Positions 50,715 through 61,875 of a stretch of DNA of 64,000 nucleotides are shown here, piece by piece. The DNA is from Puffinus mauretanicus. Its lineage: Eukaryota; Chordata; Aves; Procellariiformes; Procellariidae. The stretch spans positions 6,200,001 to 6,264,000 of the forward strand of contig JAJKFH010001865.1 of NCBI GenBank assembly GCA_023333565.1. Direction: 5' to 3'. The notes beneath the pieces are model-generated. The model was not told the origin of the DNA. It saw nothing but the letters and a program-made list of their open reading frames with translations, and ran no database searches. A program made the translations under genes and the position numbers. Within the stretch, counting starts at the first letter, position 1; each line of letters opens with the position of its first letter.

Positions 50715-52644
50715 TGCATCCCAACAAAGAGGGAATCTGGCAAAAACCAGGAGGTCTGCATGGATGAACAAGCTCCTGGACAAACTCAAACACAAAAAGG
50801 AAGCCTACAGAGGGTGGAAGCAAGGACAGGTAGCCTGGGAGGAATACAGAGAAATTGTCCGAGCAGCCAGGGATCACGTTAGGAAAGCTAAAGCTCTGAT
50901 AGAATTAAATCTGGCCAGGGACATCAAGGGCAACAAGAAAAGCTTCTATAGGAACGTTGGTGATAAAAGGAAGGCTAGGGAAAATGTGGGCCCTCTCCGG
51001 AAGGAAATGGGAGACCTGGTTACTCAGGATATGGAGAAGGCTGAGGTACTCAACAACTTTTTTGCCTCAGTCTTCACTGGCAAGCACTCAAGCCACACCG
51101 CTCAAGTCACAGAAGGCAAAGGCGGGGACTGGGAGAATGAAGAACTGCCCACTGTAGGAGAAGATCAGGTTCAAGACCATCTAAGGAACCTGAAGGTGCA
51201 CAAGTCCATGGGATCTGATGAGATGCATCCGTCAGGTCCTGAGGGAACTGGTGGATGAAGTTGCTAAGCCACTATCCATCATATCTGAGAAGTCGTGGCA
51301 GTCCGGTGAAGTTCCCACTGACTGGAAAAGAGGAAACATAACCCTCATTTTTAAAAAGGGAAAAAAGGAAGACCTGGGGAACCACAGGCCAGTCAGTCTC
51401 ACCTCTGTGCCTGGCAAGATCATGGAGCAGATCCTCCTGGAAACTATGCTAAGGCACATGGAAAATAAGGAGGTGATTGGTGACAGCCAACATGACTTCA
51501 CTAAGGGCAAATCGTGCATGACAAATTTGGCAGCCTTCTATGACAGGGTTACAGCATTGGTGGATAAGGGAAGAGCAACTGACGTCATCTGCCTGGACTT
51601 GTGCAAAGCATTTGATACTGTCTGGCGTGACATCCTTGTCTCCAAATTGGAGAGACATGGATTTGATGGATGGACCACTCGGTGGATAAGGAATTGGCTG
51701 GATGGTTGCACTCAAAGTGTTGCAGTCAATGGCTTGATGTCCAAGTGGAGACCAGTGACAAGTGGTGTCCCTCAGGAGTCGGTATTGGGACCGGCGCTGT
51801 TTAACATCTTTGTCAGCGACATGGACAATGGGATTGAGTGCACCCTCAGCAAGTTTACTGACGACACCAAGCTGTGTGGTGCGGTCAACACACTGGAGTG
51901 AAGGGGTGCCATCCAGAGGGACCTTGACAGGCTTGAGAGGTGGACCCTTGCAAACCTCATGAAGTTCAACAAGGCCAAGTGCAAGGTCCTGCACATGGGT
52001 CGGGGCAACCTCAAGCACAAATACAGGCTGGGTGGAGAATGGATTGAGAGTAGCTCTGCCAAGAAAGACTTGGGGGTGTTGGTTGATGAGAAGCTCAACA
52101 AGACCTGGCAATGTGCACTTGCAGCCCAGAAAACCAAACATATCCTCAGCTGCATCAAAAGAAGCAGGTCGAGGGAGATGATTCTCCCCCTCTCTGCTCT
52201 CATGAGACCCCACCTGGAGTACTGCGTTCAGCTCTGGGGCCCCCAACATAAGAAGGACATGGACCTGTTGGACAGAATCCAGAGGAGGGCCACAAAGATG
52301 ATGAGAGGGCTGAAGCACCTCTCCTGTGAAGACAGGCTGAGAGAGTTGGGGTTGTTCAGCCTGGAGAAGAGAAGGCTCCAGGGAGACCTTATAGCAGCCT
52401 TCCAGTACCCGAAGGGGGCCTACAAGAAAGCTGGAGAGGGACTTTTTACAAGGGCATGTAGTGATAGGACAAGTGGTAATGGCTTTAAACTGAAAGAGGT
52501 TCATTTAGGTTAGATAGAAGGATGAGATTTTTTACGATGAGGGTGGTGAGGCACTGGAACAGGTTGCCCAGAGAAGCTGTGGATGCCCCATCCCTGGAAG
52601 TGTTCAAGGCCAGGTTGGATGAGGCTTTGAGCAACCTGGTCTAG
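50715..52644 (+). pseudogene. CR1 ORF2, reverse transcriptase and C-terminal region, broken
   Basis: This part would copy CR1 RNA at the nicked target. After a linker starting [16 protein letters not shown] (50761 on) come the reverse transcriptase blocks: [14 protein letters not shown] and [17 protein letters not shown] (about 51319-51425), motif [10 protein letters not shown] with Asp at 51596, motif [12 protein letters not shown], where Glu at 51776 replaces the Gly of the usual P-Q-G, and motif C KFTDD with both catalytic Asp codons at 51860-51865. A C-terminal region with [14 protein letters not shown] and the final LSNLV-stop at 52642-52644 follows. Breaks: frame changes at about 50715-50764, one base lost near 51228, TGA at 51899, and a frame change at about 52490-52530. 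Confidence 0.9.
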
Positions 52645-52739
52645 TGGAAGGTGTCCCTGCCCATGGCAGGGGTGTTGGAACTAGGTGATCTTTAAGGTCC
52701 CTTCCAACCCAAACCATTCAATGATTCTATGGCTCTATG
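52645..52739 (+). repeat. CR1 3' UTR end with 8-bp terminal repeats
   Basis: After the ORF2 stop comes the conserved CR1 3' tail (GGTGATCTTTAAGGTCCCTTC, CAACCCAAACC), then three 8-bp units: ATTCAATG (52716-52723), ATTCTATG (52724-52731) and GCTCTATG (52732-52739). CR1 ends in such short repeats instead of poly(A); they are thought to help the reverse transcriptase start. They fix the 3' end of the insertion at about 52739. Confidence 0.9.
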
Positions 52740-55700
52740 TATGTCTGGCAGTTAAATATATAGCACTTTGTGAAATGGGTTTGGAAGTATGTTCTTAAAA
52801 AGACTACAACATAGCAGAGAAGAAAATTGCTAGCTAGAACCAATAATAGCGTTTCCACCACCTTAAGCCCTGCTACTGGCCCTTAGTTATTATGAGACCT
52901 AAGTCCAAGCTAAATAGAGCTTTACATTTTTTAAACAATGCTGAAATCATGTGTTATCCTTTCTCATACCCTTCATTCATGTTTCCATGGCTGGATGTTT
53001 CTAATAATTGCACTTCTACACTTGCTAAGAATGGCACCATACCCCAGTTAACATTCGCAGAACAGTGCTTCAGAAAATATCACACAAAATGTATCTGTGT
53101 GTCTGCTACAGTGACTCACTGGAGCTGGAATATCTCCTTAACGGTGCTTGTAAGAAAGAACGTTTTTTGGATGTTTCAGAAAGTGGTGTGCTAGTGGTTC
53201 GACAGGTAGTTAAATGAGCGCTTTTGTTCCACCTCTAGATAGATTCATAAAATGAATAAATTACTATCAATCTTTCTCTTCTAGGCAGCAGTACCCCTAC
53301 TCATCTCACACTTAGGACAGAAGTGGAGACTGATGCTTCCTATTACTTTTCTGTAATTAGTTTCTTGTACTAACGGTACAGAATAAATAGAATAAACTTA
53401 TTCCAGATCTTGCTCCCTATGTGGAAACACTTTCCTCTGACGTCCAGAGACTTGTTAGACGTCTGCATGACACACAACTTCAGTTAAAGAAACACCTTGC
53501 TTAAAGCAACACGCTTAAAATCTACCTCTGTTGTGTTTGTGAGGTACTGAGCGGGCTTAGGGCTGTTTTTTGTAGGAGAGTCCATTTTTTTTAATATAAT
53601 GTAGACACAGGGGAAGAAACACTTATGAAAGTGTTAGAAGGGAACTACAGTGTTTGAATTGACATGCATTAACAGTTCAAGTTAACTACAATAAAATGTT
53701 CTGTGGTTACTATTTAATGCATAGAAAGGTCAAAAATCCTTTTCATGTGAAACCTGTTGTAGCCTACAACAAAACTTAGCGAGAAAGATCAAGGGTCTGA
53801 TAAAAGCCTGAAGAGCTTTTAGCTGAGGCTTTAATAAAGACCTGCCTCCTGATCTTATTGTCCTGTAAATAGTGTTCATCACAGTGTGGCCTTTTACTTG
53901 GCAGGATAAGCAATGATCTTCAACATCACTTGCAAGGGTTTTTTATTTATAGACATCTCTGACTATTAACGTCTAAAACCATCATGCGCTGTGTCATATT
54001 CTTCCCCATAATGCACGCATAAAACAAATAGGCCCGCTGTTCAGAGGAAAGCCAGTGTGTGGTATCTGCACAAGGGGTTCCAAAAATAAGTGGCATTACT
54101 AAAATGAATTAAAAATGCAATTACTGTCTCTATAGACATATTTGGCAACGTCTGTGTAAATGGAGAAAAACTGTAACAAGCCATGAAAGCTGTAAGTTAA
54201 GTACAGAAAAGAGACAAAATGGGAGACTGGATGCTGTATAATGGGCAAAAGAAAAACCCAGGGGATGATTTATTTTAACAGCTGTGTTTTGTAAGTGCTA
54301 TGGAGCAAGCTGTACTTACTGCAGGTAGCCCTGAAGGACCTTAGGCCTTTCTGTGGAAGCCTGTCATTTCTTGTCTGTCTTTTCCCCTTTTTTATTGGAA
54401 AGGCTGGTTTTCATTTTAAAACTTAGACTCAAATAGTTCACTTCTCCCAAATATCAGGTACAAACTGCACCACTGGATAAAAACAGCAACAACAGCAACA
54501 ACAAATACAGGCAAGTAGCAAGCTGACAACAGTATTACGCAAAGGAAAAAAATTTTTCAAAAATAAATCCAATTGGCAAAAAGGTCTGTAGCTGTACTGA
54601 CTATTCACCGTGAATGAAGTGTGCATATTCCAAATTTAAGAATCAGATTTGTCCATTCAGGTTCGCATATGACACCCAGAGTAAGAAATACACGGGTGTC
54701 TCACAGACAATGCCAAATAGAGCAAACCCAGCTGGTCGTCAGTCAACTAGTTCAGATGTTTCTCAGCTTCTCCTCCGTACACCCCGGACTGCACATGCAT
54801 GTGACCCTCTCTGTTGGCAAACTGTGGACCATATTCCCCAGCACAAATTTAGCCAGCTCTAACTAGCACTTCCTTGGAGGGCTCCTGAGCCCTGACTGCC
54901 AGTTAGACTTGCTGCAGGGGCCCATCGCAGCAGGGAGTTTGCACAAAGCCACTCGGTATTGCAGGCTAAGACAGTTTACTAGACCTGAACTACTCCCCCT
55001 CAATTGACTTCAGTGCCTGGAAACGTTCTCATGAATGTTAAGTTTACATTAACGCGTAGCCCAAGGGCTTGTTTTGTGGCACTGTGAAATTTTCATATTT
55101 CCATATATCCAAATTTGCAAGCAAGCAAAAAAAAAGAACCACGAAAAAATTAGCCCAATATTTATTTGGTTGTAAATGGAGATCACCATGATGACACTGC
55201 AGTAGGATGATTAAGTCTGTCGTTGTGTCTTCTCCTAAATTCTGGTCACTTTGTAAAAATGGTGCCTATGTCTTCGCTACACACTGAAGCAACAAGGGGA
55301 AGCCACACAAGAAGTTTTCTGTGGTCCACTTCAAGTCTGAACAGGACTTCAGTAACTCTCCCACAAATTAAAAATGCACTGGGCTTCTCCATCCCTGCTT
55401 CAGCACAGGTGCCTAACGCTCCACAGATGAGAGCTCTCCTATTGCAGCTCGCCAGCAGGCATAGCATGACGTGAGGTCCCTTCAAATAGAAAAGAGCTGC
55501 CAGAAGTTTTGATATATAAGACTTGTTTCAACATCCCAAAATTTCTTGAATGGAGTTTCTAGCCTATATGTGAAACTTCTTGTAGACCAAACATCAGCAA
55601 AGCAAATTAGGCAGGAATGTAACAAGAAATAATCAATAGCTCTCTTTGGTAAACCTGTGTTTTATCATCCTGTGGTAGCCTAGTCACTTCAGAAATCTAA

Positions 55701-58142
55701 CTCTTTGCACGTTACCCAGGCTCTCTATTCTGTACGATAGCCAGGGCATTAAAAGCCTACTGAGGCAATGCTTGACTTCAGCCCAGCACAGGCAAACACA
55801 CACTGCACATGAAGGATTTTGTCATTACTAAAGAGCTATAGGTCATGTCATTGTCATCACCCTATTTTAGCACTGCTCATTTAAGCAGAGATGTGTTCAC
55901 TCTCTTTGCTTCCTTTCATCTCCTCTTTCTGATGCATAGGAGACTGATGTTAGATTTTTTTTTTCTTTTTTTTTTAGGATAACTTCAAAACCTGCCAAGC
56001 AGGTTCCTACACCTCAATTAATTCAAGTTCAGTTGATAACTGCATTGGAGCTCAGCTAGTCTGAAAATATTGCTTAGTCATGCATATACTTTGTTTCTGA
56101 TCTCTGCTCAGGACTGAAGTCTTGTTCTTGAGAGGACTCACATAGATTTAGGCCAATGATTTGAGTAGGTCTGGGTCAGTCCCCAGATGAAGGCAAACAG
56201 TAGTGAACTGAATAAGGGGGGCAGCGGGGAGCATAGGTAAATATACTACTATAGATGGCATGTGTGTGGCACATAAAATAGTACAATGTAAAAACAAAGT
56301 CAGACAAGGTCAACTCATCAGAACAAAGGATCCACATGTGGTATTAATGACTTGTGGAGTAAGAAAAGGGAACATTCTGCTCTACTTAAGTTGAGCAATT
56401 CTTGCTAATAGTTAAAACTACCCCAATGGTATCATAAAGTGGTCATTGATTCGCGATCTAAACTCATCTCCCAGGGCCCAAAATACCAGTTATTTCTTCC
56501 TGTCTTTCACTCCTCAGATCCCACAGCTCAGCTCACAATTGCTTTGCTCGCACAGTACTTCCTTCGGAGGGAGTGCACAGAGTGGGTTACCAACTGGATG
56601 TCTACTGCGGCGACTACACAAAGTGCAATGCAGTGGTGAAGGCTGTAATAAATGCAACAATGAAGGAAAAAAAAAAAGAAAGACATGAAAGTGCCTTCAA
56701 ATCATTGAAATTGGCATTTCTGTCAATGCCTATCTGTTCATCTGGTTATTATCAAGTTGGTGAAAATTCTGGACAAAAGATAAAGCTTAATCTCTTCATA
56801 CACTCTTTCACAGGAATGGAGGCAGTAATATGTGTTATTTTAGGTATTAATTAAGTGGAATGAAATGGTTAAAACCAGATGAAAATCAGAGGACAACTGG
56901 TAAATTACAATTGCGTCAGTTTACTTACTCAATCGTACACAGCATCACTGAATTCTGAGTAGTGATCCACAAGCAGATTTGAATAAACTTGTAGCAAAAA
57001 TACTGAGACACAAAACTGTTAGAAGTATAACACAAAATTTATTAATTTCTCATCTATGAAATCTCTTCCTTGTTCCAACAGATAAAGGTTTTGGATAATT
57101 TTATTTTGAAGGAAAGTGACATACCAGTGAATAAATCCTTCATCCTCCTTTTATTGGTTTCAGTCACAGTTGCTATCACATCTGACCCCTGGGATGCTTT
57201 CTGTACCGACAGCAGAACGCTATCTTAAATTGGATATCAAGAGATTATGGAATTAAAGCTTTTGTGAATCAAGTTTAAATTGTTTTATTGTTTTCCAGAG
57301 CTAAGCAGATCTAAGGCAAAAAAATACACAAACTCACAACGTTCAGAAACAACAGCCCTGAAAACAGCAGGAGTTACTGTGTTTAAGCAGTGCTATAGTC
57401 CTTGCTTCCTGTAACTTTAGCCCTGAGATGATGGCAAGAAATTTCACATATAGCTAACAGTGATATTATATTACTAAACTCCAAAGAATTTGGGAAGGAT
57501 GAGGAATACCATTCAGGGCAATGCTAACAACTTCTGCCAAAGCTCACAAGCAGCCCAGGAAGTGTCCCTAGGGCTAAAGATGGCGGAAGAGGCTTTTGAT
57601 GATTTCCCAGGTCTTTGATGTTAAGCCGCACAGAACTGGATGTGTGTGTTCTCCTCTTTAATGTTACCCAGGAGAAGTGTTTTTCCTACTAACTTTCAGG
57701 GCAGTTCCTGAGACCATCTTGTGTGGCACTTTCCCAAATAAAAATTAAAATGAAAGCAATGACAATGTCAGTAATGGGAGCACTGAAGACAAAATACAGA
57801 AATCTCTACACACGCCGGGGAACATGCTGTTCAGAGAGTGATTTCATTGGAAAGAGAAAATCCAAGTAAGCCTTTGTCAAGTGAGGTACAATCACAGTGC
57901 GGATCAGAGAGGAGAAGTCATTGTGTTAGGTGGTCAGTCCTGCCCAGGGCAGACACAGAGAGAGTATAAAATCATGGTAATATAGTGATGAGCCAGACTG
58001 AAACGCCTTTAGACTCTCTCCTGCCCAATACCAAAAATAAGACAAGGACTGCAGTTAAGCCCAGAACTTCTCATCTATAATCTTTTCTCTGCCCATACTG
58101 TCCTATTTTGTAACCCCGGATTCCAGCTTCAGCAGGCTTATG

Positions 58143-58206
58143 TGATCGTGTTCATCGTGTGTCTGTGCATGTGCATGCCTGTCTGCTTTTGCATGTGTGT
58201 GTTCCC
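58143..58206. repeat. Interrupted GT/CATG-rich simple repeat
   Basis: Alternating purine-pyrimidine phrases (TGTGTCTGTGCATGTGCATG, TGCATGTGTGTGTTCC) form a degenerate GT-rich microsatellite of about 60 bases. Confidence 0.65.
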
Positions 58207-58776
58207 AACTCGGACCAATTTCAGCTCAGTAGGACAAAATATGAAAGGTCTCAAGGATAAATGAAGGTACACAGGTTTAAATACTATAGGCAGCTGCATG
58301 GAGATGGATGGTCAATGCCCTGCTGGGGGAAGAACAGCCTGACCTCGAGCTCACTGGCTATTAAGGATCCCAAAATACGAGAAAACTTTGATACATGCCC
58401 AAGCCCCTTACTACACTAAGTTTACTTATTTATGAACCATACCCATAAAGTAAAACTAGGCTTTATTGGTTCCAGTCTCCTCAAAGCATCTTGTTCATGC
58501 TGTGTTCTTTTACTCGATGGAGTAATCCTGAAAAAGGCCTGATGTCTACTGCTGCTTAGTATGAGGGACTGCATCTCAGGTTCAAAAGTGCAAAGCGTGA
58601 ACACTTACAAGAACAAGGTTTTGGGCTCTAGGGAACTATTAAAGTTTGATAAACCTCAGCCAAGGTAAGGAAGGAGCTGAACAATTTGGTCATCATTTAA
58701 TTTCTTTTGTACATGATTGTCGCCTTCATACACTTGCCTCAGGGCAAAAACAATTTGGCTTTCACTAAGGATCATC

Positions 58777-58830
58777 AAGTCCTGGCCCCACTGAAAATCC
58801 TAGCAAAATTTCCTGTGACTGGAATTTCAT
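58777..58830. repeat. Possible ancient amniote interspersed repeat
   Basis: AGTCCTGGCCCCACTGAAAATCC and GCAAAATTTCCTGTGACTGG follow the widespread reptile/bird repeat phrase (…cctggtcccactgaagtcaatggcaaaactcccattgactt…) with several changes. It is probably an old L3/CR1-like or MIR-like copy; the family is not certain. Confidence 0.4.
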
Positions 58831-60715
58831 CCAACAAATCTGAAGTATACTATCCATGTGCAAAAAATATTTCCATTTTCTTACAAATGTAACTACTCTT
58901 GTTTCATAAGTAAACAATATAAGTTTGTAGGGGGAAAAGAAAACACAGAAAAAAACTTTTTAAGGTATTTATTTCTGAACTGTGCATTATTTGATGTCAA
59001 AGACAAGTTATGGTTCTTCAAGTTTAGATGACAACTATAATGCTACCAGATAATAATGAATTCCTTTCTGTTTGAACCAGATTCAATATGAAATAAAAGC
59101 TAGCTTCAAAACAGTCAGTGCGATAAGGAGATGATCTAGCAAAAAACACCTCACTCTTCAGATCAATTTTTTCTACTGATGAAAGTTTATTGTAGACTTA
59201 CATGCTATACTTAGAAAGTACAATCTTGTTTTCAGAGAGATGGAGTATGTTCTAGACCTACTTACACCACTGGGGGTTATGGCTCATGCTTGTCACATCC
59301 GAAAACCCAGCTTTGACAAAAGGAAAAATAGAGGCAAGCAAATGAGTCAGATCCTATGCAACCTACACTTTCAGAGGGGGGAAGGCTAGGAAGATTAAAT
59401 ATGAGACTATTTTTAGTCTCAGAATCTGTGATGCTAAGTCACTTACTGTACTGTAACAGCTTTCCTTGCTCACCTATAGCCTAAGCGTTCTAACATTCTT
59501 CTCATACTAAATCCAAAACACAGCACTAGGAAGAAATTTAACTCTATCCCAGCCAAAACCAGGACAGTATTTGAGTTCTCGACGCAATGCAGCTGGGGAA
59601 GCTCCTAATGGCAGTATGCAAGATGATATAACAACTACCATGCTTTAACTGAGGATTAATTTAGGATGTAACCTCTTCTCTAGATTACACACAAGTCTGT
59701 TGGCCACATTTCAAGGTAATATGCAAAGGGACGCAGTTATAGAAAGAGCAGTTACAGGGCTATATATTAAAATGAGTAAGATTGTGTATCCCCGCGATAG
59801 ACTGAAAAGATACGAGACCATGTGACAACTCTCCCAAACTGTACTCTTCTAAAGCACAGTGTTATCCTAAATATATCCAAATTCACAGACAAGTAGGTCA
59901 ACAGTGAAATTTTCCAGGATTTCTCAGAGCTAACAATAAGTTTGATCATCAAGTATATTCTTACTCACCCCCTCTTTCAGGCCACTGTAACTATTGCAGC
60001 AAACAATATAGACAGGTTATGATGCTTTTCATATGGAGCGGTAGCATTGGTAAAGATAAGATATTTGATTTCCAAAACGACACAAGAGGTCTTCTTAATA
60101 TCAAGTGGTTGGAATGACTAGGCCAGGTGCCAGACTGGGATCTTTGGAGATTTATGTCTTTGCCTCGCCCACAGAGAGCCAGAGCTTATGCAGCCATCCC
60201 CTCGCAATGACCCACTCATTTGTCTCACCGGTTGTGGCCAAAAGGCTTCTTGAAGAGGGAGAACATCATTCATACTCAATTTGCAATTGACAGTGGCCCT
60301 CTCAGATCTTCTGATGAACAAGAGCACTTGTCATGATCGTGGCTCTTGATTAAAAGCAATTCAACAATAAGAACAAAGCTGACAGCACTAATTTGTTTCA
60401 TAGAATTCAGCCCAAAGCTTATCTTCAATTTCTGCTACACCAGGCCAAGTTTAAACTGGCAACAAACCAATAAATGTCTACACTTTAAAATGCCTAAGCC
60501 AGCCAACTTTATACTGAAGAACACATTTTTATTTGTCTGTAATTATTTATTTTTAAAAAAGGGAAACTACAGATTCTGAAAAGCTCTTCTTCCTCCCCTT
60601 GATCTATTTTCTACTTTCTGACAGTACAATACCTCTAAAGCAGCTCAGATGATAGGAAAAGAATAAAGTAAATGGCTTAGGCATTATTTTTTTCTTTTTT
60701 TTTTTTAATTTTTTA

Positions 60716-61875
60716 ATCTTCTCATCATGTCAGGAGTTCTAATAATCACATGCCAGATGCGAAATAATTAGGCCTACGTCTGTTTTTAAGCTGGGGGATA
60801 ATTGAAGTGATGACAACCCAAAGCTCTTCAACTATAAGAAAAAGGTGGACATATCAACTCAGGGGCTGGATCTATTGCTAGACTGAATATTATTCTGGCA
60901 TATTCGTATGACTTAAGGAATTCACTTTCAGTTATCAGCACAGGATCTACGTGGTTAGAAGAAGTTTAGTCAGAAAAACTAATTCCTGTATGTGTACTGG
61001 GTAAAAGATGCCACAAAGGAACTTGAGAACCCAAGCAAAGCAATTATCAGGTGAAAGGAAAAAAAGAATCTCTTTCCTCTGCTATAAAAACCAAAATGAC
61101 ACCAGCAGATTCAATTGGTACTAGTGGAATCAATCAAGGTCTCCTGTAACATTTGTCTTCATTCTCAAGCTTGCACGTGCAGTGCCTGCAGTTTCAAGGG
61201 CCTGAAGTTTCAAGAAAATTAACTCATTTTGTTTCATTCAAGAAAGCTGCTTTCCCTAAGGCTCTACTGAATCCTTTCACTCCCCCTTCCCCCTGCTCCC
61301 TCACCTAGGTAGCCAGTAGTTCCCTGGCTTATTCTCTACTGCGTGCCTGAGATCCCCTATCCTCACTCCAAAACCAATCACAAACAGCAAGTTACTCCTA
61401 ACCATCTCCCAGCCCATTAAGGTCATTCCTGATGTCATTAAGATAGGGCTTCTTTATTACTGCCCTCAAAGCATCAGTGCTGATAAAGACAGAGCCAAAG
61501 GAGGCAGAAAGTGATTCCTCCCGTTCACGTTAGCAGCGATTGGCAAGGGAACAAAATTAGACTCAAGGCACAGCTGCCTGGACTGGAATGCCGCAAATAG
61601 GAAAAGAGGCTTTTTTCCCTCCTAGTCCCAGCACTGCCTGAACCTCAATGGCGTAATTAATCAGGAAAAAAAAAAAAACACAGAAAAAACCTCCAACGCT
61701 AAAAATGTCCCTCTTCAAACCAAAGAAAATTAACATGAAACGTGAGTAACTTTATCTGTGCAAAGAAATTAAGTCTGATCACTCAATTAAAAATAAATCA
61801 GATAACACACTCCAAACTGATTCCAATAAATTAGTACACAGGAGTTTCTGATTAATTGCTGCCAGCCAGCCAGAA
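60716..61875. other. Candidate conserved non-coding stretch
   Basis: This region lacks simple repeats for long intervals and contains dense motif-like sequence: AAATAATTAGGCCTACG and GGGGGATAATTGAAGTGATG (about 60759-60813), CCCATTAAGGTCATTCCTGATG (61412-61433), CATCAGTGCTGATAAAG (61471-61487) and GTTTCTGATTAATTGCTGCC (61844-61863). These resemble homeodomain- and MAF-type binding sites. It is read as a possible regulatory region by texture only; conservation was not tested. Confidence 0.2.

Larger units (their letters stand above)
49600..52739 (+). mobile_element. CR1 non-LTR retrotransposon, 5'-truncated, inactive
   Basis: About 3.1 kb carries in order the C-terminal end of ORF1, an apurinic-type endonuclease, a reverse transcriptase, a characteristic 3' UTR (GGTTGCCCAGAGAAGCTGTG, CCCCATCCCTGGAAGTGTTC, GGTCCCTTCCAACCC) and a terminal array of three 8-bp units. 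This is the CR1 family that dominates avian genomes. A full CR1 is about 4.5 kb, so the start of ORF1 and the 5' UTR are missing, the usual result of incomplete target-primed reverse transcription. ORF2 has at least five stop codons and four frame changes, so this copy cannot move. Two of the stops sit where the CR1 consensus is expected to have CGA (CpG to TpG decay). Confidence 0.95.
52740..60715. other. Non-coding DNA, no gene recognised
   Basis: No supported exon. Contents seen are T-rich tracts (55954-55977 reads TTTTTTTTTCTTTTTTTTTTAGG, acceptor-like by chance), an interrupted TG/CATG-rich repeat at about 58143-58206, and an old amniote-repeat-like phrase at 58777-58830. Chance frames of 60-100 codons are common and unremarkable. 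Confidence 0.55.

Noticed and set aside
51449..52504. 351-codon open frame on the minus strand, the longest in the window
   Set aside because: It lies exactly antisense to the CR1 reverse transcriptase region. The plus-strand frame carries the conserved CR1 motifs, so the antisense frame is a shadow of its codon usage.
55954..55978. Polypyrimidine tract plus AG resembling a splice acceptor
   Set aside because: No credible exon follows, and T-rich tracts ending in AG are common by chance in this AT-rich DNA.
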